Shown here in pieces: positions 60,838-64,000 of a DNA stretch of 64,000 nucleotides; the stretch's first letter is position 1, and every line of letters begins with the position of its first letter. A program made the position numbers and the translations under genes. Source of the DNA: Sphingomonadales bacterium (GTDB lineage Bacteria > Pseudomonadota > Alphaproteobacteria > Sphingomonadales > Sphingomonadaceae). Location: the NCBI GenBank assembly GCA_027491235.1, contig JAIXWO010000013.1:124001-188000 (forward strand), read 5' to 3'. The notes beneath the pieces were generated by a model that searched no databases, was not told where the DNA came from, and worked only from the letters and a program-made list of their open reading frames with translations.

Positions 60838-61182
60838 TTGGCTCTTGCGGAGGCGAACAGAACCCACCACATGTCGGTCATGTCACTGCGCAGCCGTTGG
60901 AAATTGTTATTGCAGGTTCCCGCAGTCAGGCTGGTGATCCTGCTATTTGGCGGCTTGTGCATGATGTGTGCGCCGCTCGTTTCCCCGTTACCGGGCCCCG
61001 GTGGCGTTGTCCTGTTTGCGATCGGGCTTGGCCTTGTCCTTCAAACCTCTGCTTGGGCCCGACGGCGCTATGTCCGTTTCAAGCGACGCTACCCCCGACA
61101 GGGCGGTTGGACAGACTGGGGCCTGCAACGCAAGAGCCACAAAAGGCGTGAAGAGTTAAGGAAAAAGGCATCGGGCGATTGA
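60838..61182 (+). CDS. Small membrane protein with PGPGG motif (PGPGW-like)
   Basis: 114 residues from a TTG at 60838 with AGGAA seven bases upstream; an ATG at 60871 is possible but has a poorly placed site. Two membrane helices are joined by SPLPGPGGVVLFAIGLGLVL, the PGPGG turn that gives this putative transmembrane family its name. The tail is strongly basic (RRRYVRFKRRYPRQ, then KSHKRREELRKK), so it probably lies at the cytoplasmic face near nucleic acid or lipid head groups. Function unknown. A terminator follows at 61221. Confidence 0.75.
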   Translation: MALAEANRTHHMSVMSLRSRWKLLLQVPAVRLVILLFGGLCMMCAPLVSPLPGPGGVVLFAIGLGLVLQTSAWARRRYVRFKRRYPRQGGWTDWGLQRKSHKRREELRKKASGD

Positions 61183-61220
61183 CTCTTGGCGATGATCCGC
61201 ATAACGGACGCTGCATCAAG

Positions 61221-61245
61221 GCCGCCGCTTTCGGGGCGGCTTTTT
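61221..61245 (+). terminator. Rho-independent terminator before rpmH
   Basis: GCCGCC (61221-61226) and GGCGGC (61235-61240) pair around an 8-base loop and are followed by TTTTT (61241-61245). It ends the upstream small membrane-protein transcript and isolates the rpmH operon, which must start from a promoter within or just after it. Confidence 0.75.
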
Positions 61246-61268
61246 CATTTTGATTTGTTTTTGAGGGC

Positions 61269-61733
61269 ATGAGCGATGAAGCGCACCTTCCAGCCGAGCA
61301 ACTTGGTTCGCGCACGGCGTCACGGTTTTCGGGCTCGCATGGCGACCGTCGGTGGCCGTGCAGTTATCCGGGGCCGTCGTGCTCGCGGTCGCAAGAAGCT
61401 GTCCGCCTGATCACCCTGAATAAGCGGTCAGATTTTCTGGCCGCCAATTCTGGAAAACGGGCTGCCTTTGGCGGCCTCGTTTTGCTTGTCCGCGATCGGC
61501 AGGATGCCACCGCGCAGATTCGCGTGGGGTATACCGTCACCAAAAAAGTTGGCAACGCGGTCATCCGCAACCGGGTGAAGCGCCGTTTTCGGGAACTTGC
61601 CCGGGAGCTTCTGCCTGAGGCAGGAATCGCTGGGGCAGACCATGTGATCATCGGCCGCAACAGTGCGGTTGAAAGGGACTTTGCCAAGCTCCGCAGTGAC
61701 CTCGCCAAGGCTTTGGCGAAGGTTGCGGAATGA
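61269..61733 (+). CDS. rnpA: Ribonuclease P protein component, with an open frame running back through rpmH
   Basis: The RnpA core is plain from about 61407: [39 protein letters not shown] (the RNR basic patch) and the C-terminal helix. RnpA binds RNase P RNA and aids 5' tRNA maturation. In this frame there is no ATG, GTG or TTG between 61269 and the codons inside the core, so the only standard start before the conserved part is the ATG at 61269, seven bases ahead of rpmH. That would give 154 residues with an Arg/Ser-rich leader encoded over rpmH, as in Thermus. The Shine-Dalgarno GAGGG is only one base from this ATG, so a CTG at 61407, on the rpmH stop (CTGA), is the main alternative and would give about 108 residues. 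Confidence 0.85.
   Translation: MSDEAHLPAEQLGSRTASRFSGSHGDRRWPCSYPGPSCSRSQEAVRLITLNKRSDFLAANSGKRAAFGGLVLLVRDRQDATAQIRVGYTVTKKVGNAVIRNRVKRRFRELARELLPEAGIAGADHVIIGRNSAVERDFAKLRSDLAKALAKVAE
61276..61410 (+). CDS. rpmH: 50S ribosomal protein L34
   Basis: The 44-residue product (starts [20 protein letters not shown], ends [12 protein letters not shown]) has the invariant L34 pattern and is of sphingomonad type. It is a structural protein of the large ribosomal subunit. GAGGG at 61263-61267 lies eight bases before the ATG. It starts 31 bases after a terminator and heads the rpmH-rnpA-yidD-yidC-engB operon. The gene is too short to have been called by length-limited ORF searches. Its whole length is overlapped, in another frame, by the extended rnpA reading frame. 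Confidence 0.97.
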   Translation: MKRTFQPSNLVRARRHGFRARMATVGGRAVIRGRRARGRKKLSA

Positions 61734-61942
61734 CCGCGCGGCTCCTCATCTGGCTCGCAAAAGCGTGGCAGTGGGGCCCATCTGCCATTTTACCCCCGAC
61801 ATGCAGGTATCAACCCTCCTGTTCGGCCTATGCAATTGAGGCCTTGGGGCGCTATGGCGCGCTCAAAGGAAGCTGGCTTTCCGTCCGTCGTATCTTGCGC
61901 TGCCACCCCTGGGGCGGCCAAGGCTATGATCCGGTGCCGTGA
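61730..61942 (+). CDS. yidD: Membrane protein insertion efficiency factor
   Basis: 70 residues with the YidD signature: [22 protein letters not shown] (Cys and Tyr positions conserved) and the ending [16 protein letters not shown]. YidD is a small, inner-membrane-associated protein that helps YidC and Sec insert membrane proteins. Its ATG overlaps the rnpA stop (ATGA at 61730-61733) and it is followed 18 bases later by yidC, the standard order in bacteria. Confidence 0.95.
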   Translation: MTARLLIWLAKAWQWGPSAILPPTCRYQPSCSAYAIEALGRYGALKGSWLSVRRILRCHPWGGQGYDPVP

Positions 61943-61960
61943 GTTTATTGGGGAATTGAG

Positions 61961-63694
61961 TTGAGCGAGAATCGCAACTTCGTGCTGGCCATCCTGCTGT
62001 CGGCGCTTGTCCTGTTTGGCTGGACCTATCTTGGCGAGAAGTTCTTCCCGCAGCCCAAGACGCCGCCTGCGGCCACGCAGACCGCGCAATCCGCAGCAGC
62101 GGGCGTGCCGGCGGCGGCTGCCACGCCAGCGGTTTCTAAGCCACGCGACGTGAACGCTGTCCTGATCGAGAGCGGCCGCGTCACGATTGAAACGCCGAAG
62201 CTGAAAGGCTCAATCAGCCTGAAGGGCGCGCGTTTCGATGATCTGATTCTGCCACTCCACACGCTGACGGTGAAGAAAGATTCGCCGCCGGTCCGCATCC
62301 TCTCCCCATTGGGTACCGAGCACAGCCAGTTTGCCGGTTTCGGTTGGACCGGAACCGGTGGCGCCTTCCCGGATGGCAACACCGTCTGGAAGGCAAGCGC
62401 CCCGAAGCTGACTCCGTCCTCTCCCGTCACGCTCAGTTGGGACAATGGTCAGGGACAGCTGTTCGAGATCAGGCTCTCGGTTGACGACGACTATATGTTC
62501 ACGGTCGATCAGAGCATCGTGAACAAGGGCACCGGCCCCATCGCTGTCCGTCCTTTTGGCTATATCAACCGCGGCTTTGCAACGGTTGGCCAGTCGAGCG
62601 CACTCGCCGGACCACGCCATGACGTAGACAGCTGGACGATCCATGTCGGCCCTATCGGCACGTTCAACAATGCGACCAATTACGACGTCAACTATCCAGA
62701 CCTCGACGAACAACCCGCCGGCGAGCGCTTCAAATCAACCGGTGGCTGGCTCGGCTTTGGGGACACCTATTGGTTGACGGCCATGGCGCCGGCACAGACG
62801 GCCCATATGGACGCCGGATTCCGCAAGGGTGGCGGCGCCTATCAGGCCGACTTCGCACTCGACAACAATGTCGTCGCCCCCGGGCAGACCAACACGGTCA
62901 AAACCCACTTCTTCGCAGGCGCAAAGGAAGTGCCGGTACTCGATAACTATATGGACAAGCTTAGCATCCAACAGTTTGGGAACGCGATTGACTGGGGCTG
63001 GTTCAAGATGTTCGCAAAGCCGATCTTCTATCTGCTCGACGCCCTGTTCAAACTGGTGAAGAATTTCGGCGTTGCGATCATCCTGCTGACCTTGATCATC
63101 AAGCTGGCCATGTTCCCGATCGCCCAGCGCCAGTTCGCCTCTATGGCGGCGATGCGTGTCGTGCAACCGAAGGTGAAAGCCCTTCAGGAGCGTTACAAAG
63201 ACGATAAGCCGAAGATGCAGCAGGCGATGATGGAGCTGTATCAGAAGGAAAAGATCAACCCGATGGCGGGCTGCCTTCCCATCTTCATCCAGATCCCGGT
63301 CTTCTATGCCCTTTACAAGGTGCTGCTGCTGACCATCGAAATGCGACATCAGCCTTTCGCGCTCTGGATCAAGGATTTGTCCGCGCCAGATCCGCTCACC
63401 CCGGTCAATCTGTTCGGCCTGTTGCCCTTCACGCCGCCGTCGATCATCGCACTCGGCGTGCTGCCAATCCTACTTGGCATCACGATGTACATTCAGTTCA
63501 AGCTGAACCCGGCACCGGTTGATCCCGTCCAACAACAGGTCTTCTCCATCATGCCCTGGATCATGATGTTCCTTATGGCCCCGTTCGCGGCCGGCTTGCA
63601 GCTTTACTGGGTGGTCAACAACCTGCTGACGATTGCCCAGCAGAAGTTCCTGTACAGCCGTCATCCGGGGATGAAGGAAAGCCCCGGCGCGTGA
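61961..63694 (+). CDS. yidC: Membrane protein insertase
   Basis: 577 residues from a TTG at 61961 with GGGGA six bases upstream. A first membrane helix (about residues 6-24) anchors the protein, followed by the large periplasmic domain of Gram-negative YidC (about 60-340) and five C-terminal helices with the family's [20 protein letters not shown], the cytoplasmic hairpin ([20 protein letters not shown]), [20 protein letters not shown] and the [13 protein letters not shown] end. The hydrophilic-groove Arg is in the MFPIAQRQ region. YidC inserts and folds inner-membrane proteins alone or with SecYEG. Its TGA overlaps the GTG start of engB. Confidence 0.96.
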   Translation: MSENRNFVLAILLSALVLFGWTYLGEKFFPQPKTPPAATQTAQSAAAGVPAAAATPAVSKPRDVNAVLIESGRVTIETPKLKGSISLKGARFDDLILPLHTLTVKKDSPPVRILSPLGTEHSQFAGFGWTGTGGAFPDGNTVWKASAPKLTPSSPVTLSWDNGQGQLFEIRLSVDDDYMFTVDQSIVNKGTGPIAVRPFGYINRGFATVGQSSALAGPRHDVDSWTIHVGPIGTFNNATNYDVNYPDLDEQPAGERFKSTGGWLGFGDTYWLTAMAPAQTAHMDAGFRKGGGAYQADFALDNNVVAPGQTNTVKTHFFAGAKEVPVLDNYMDKLSIQQFGNAIDWGWFKMFAKPIFYLLDALFKLVKNFGVAIILLTLIIKLAMFPIAQRQFASMAAMRVVQPKVKALQERYKDDKPKMQQAMMELYQKEKINPMAGCLPIFIQIPVFYALYKVLLLTIEMRHQPFALWIKDLSAPDPLTPVNLFGLLPFTPPSIIALGVLPILLGITMYIQFKLNPAPVDPVQQQVFSIMPWIMMFLMAPFAAGLQLYWVVNNLLTIAQQKFLYSRHPGMKESPGA

Positions 63695-64000
63695 CGTTTA
63701 CAGATGACCAGATCGAGACGGCCCGGAAGCTCTTTTCCGGGCCCATCGCCTTCCTCAAATCCGCACCGGACCTAAAGTTCCTGCCGGATGCGAACGTGAA
63801 CGAAGTCGCATTTGCGGGACGCTCCAATGTGGGCAAGTCCTCGCTGATCAATGCGCTCACCAACCGCAACGCCTTGGCACGCACGTCCAACACGCCGGGC
63901 CGCACGCAAGAATTGAACTTCTTCGATGTTGGGGAGCCGCTGCAATTCCGACTGGTCGACATGCCCGGCTATGGCTTCGCAGAAGCGCCGAAAGATATCG
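63691..64000 (+). CDS. engB: GTP-binding protein EngB (YsxC/YihA), N-terminal part
   Basis: The start is a GTG at 63691 overlapping the yidC stop (GTGA); the frame runs off the window after about 103 residues. G1 [10 protein letters not shown] (about residues 45-54), the switch I segment [12 protein letters not shown] and G3 [10 protein letters not shown] are intact, leaving only G4/G5 outside. EngB is an essential circularly arranged-type Era-like GTPase used in assembly of the large ribosomal subunit. In sphingomonads it commonly follows yidC. Confidence 0.95.
   Translation, partial: MTFTDDQIETARKLFSGPIAFLKSAPDLKFLPDANVNEVAFAGRSNVGKSSLINALTNRNALARTSNTPGRTQELNFFDVGEPLQFRLVDMPGYGFAEAPKDI

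Noticed and set aside
1-64000. Mobile elements, prophage or CRISPR arrays
   Set aside because: I found no transposase or integrase genes, no regularly spaced repeats and no abrupt change in base composition; the catabolic genes look resident.

Overview
The window looks like a chromosomal segment of an alphaproteobacterium, most likely Sphingomonadales. The evidence is the rpmH-rnpA-yidD-yidC-engB block at the right end with a sphingomonad-like L34 protein, the TonB-dependent receptor followed by a TPR/sulfotransferase gene, the fairly high GC content, and the dense translationally coupled operons. I see no insertion sequences, phage genes or CRISPR arrays. The genus cannot be fixed from sequence reading alone.

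Layout. (1) 1-10.1 kb: the start of a dimethylglycine-dehydrogenase-like flavoprotein (cut by the window edge), a stand-alone AceE/MdeB-type 2-oxoacid dehydrogenase divergent from an Lrp-type regulator, then an amino-acid permease, an omega-aminotransferase, a homocysteine S-methyltransferase and a sterol-desaturase-type hydroxylase with a membrane partner. (2) 9-16.2 kb: a coupled minus-strand operon with two further 800-residue DMGDH-like flavoproteins, a glycine-betaine-type Rieske oxygenase and an MDR oxidoreductase. (3) 16.3-20.7 kb: SDR, acyltransferase, 3-hydroxyacid dehydrogenase and a PuuC-like aldehyde dehydrogenase. (4) 20.6-32.1 kb, minus strand: LysR regulator, GMC oxidoreductase, enolase-superfamily dehydratase, aldehyde dehydrogenase, MFS transporter, TPR-sulfotransferase and a TonB receptor, with a strong terminator after the receptor. 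(5) 32.3-41.1 kb: purU and glpD, then a five-gene operon (Fe-alcohol dehydrogenase, aldehyde dehydrogenase, glutamine-synthetase-like ligase, choline/GABA-type permease, N-formylglutamate-amidohydrolase-like enzyme). (6) 41.6-44.9 kb: POT-type transporter, class II aldolase, ACS-type MFS. (7) 44.9-55.4 kb: an eight-gene carnitine/gamma-butyrobetaine operon divergent from a CdhR-like regulator. (8) 55.4-64 kb: SDR, flavoprotein, tRNA-Leu(CAA), DUF805, comM, small envelope genes, then rpmH to engB.

How the genes may work together (inference from family assignments). Region 7 encodes a complete CoA-dependent route from gamma-butyrobetaine or crotonobetaine to L-carnitine (ADP-forming CoA ligase, acyl-CoA dehydrogenase, CaiD, thioesterase), followed by carnitine dehydrogenase and a beta-keto acid cleavage enzyme giving betainyl-CoA, which a fused thioesterase converts to glycine betaine. 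Region 2 could demethylate betaine (Rieske) to dimethylglycine, sarcosine and glycine (DMGDH paralogues) while loading C1 units on tetrahydrofolate. PurU would recycle formyl-THF. Region 5 resembles a gamma-glutamylated amino-alcohol route (ethanolamine-like substrates), with GlpD able to take the glycerol-3-phosphate half of phospholipid head-group breakdown. The window may thus be a hub for quaternary and amino-alcohol nitrogen compounds. A 10-bp word shared by the carnitine and betaine operon promoters suggests joint control.
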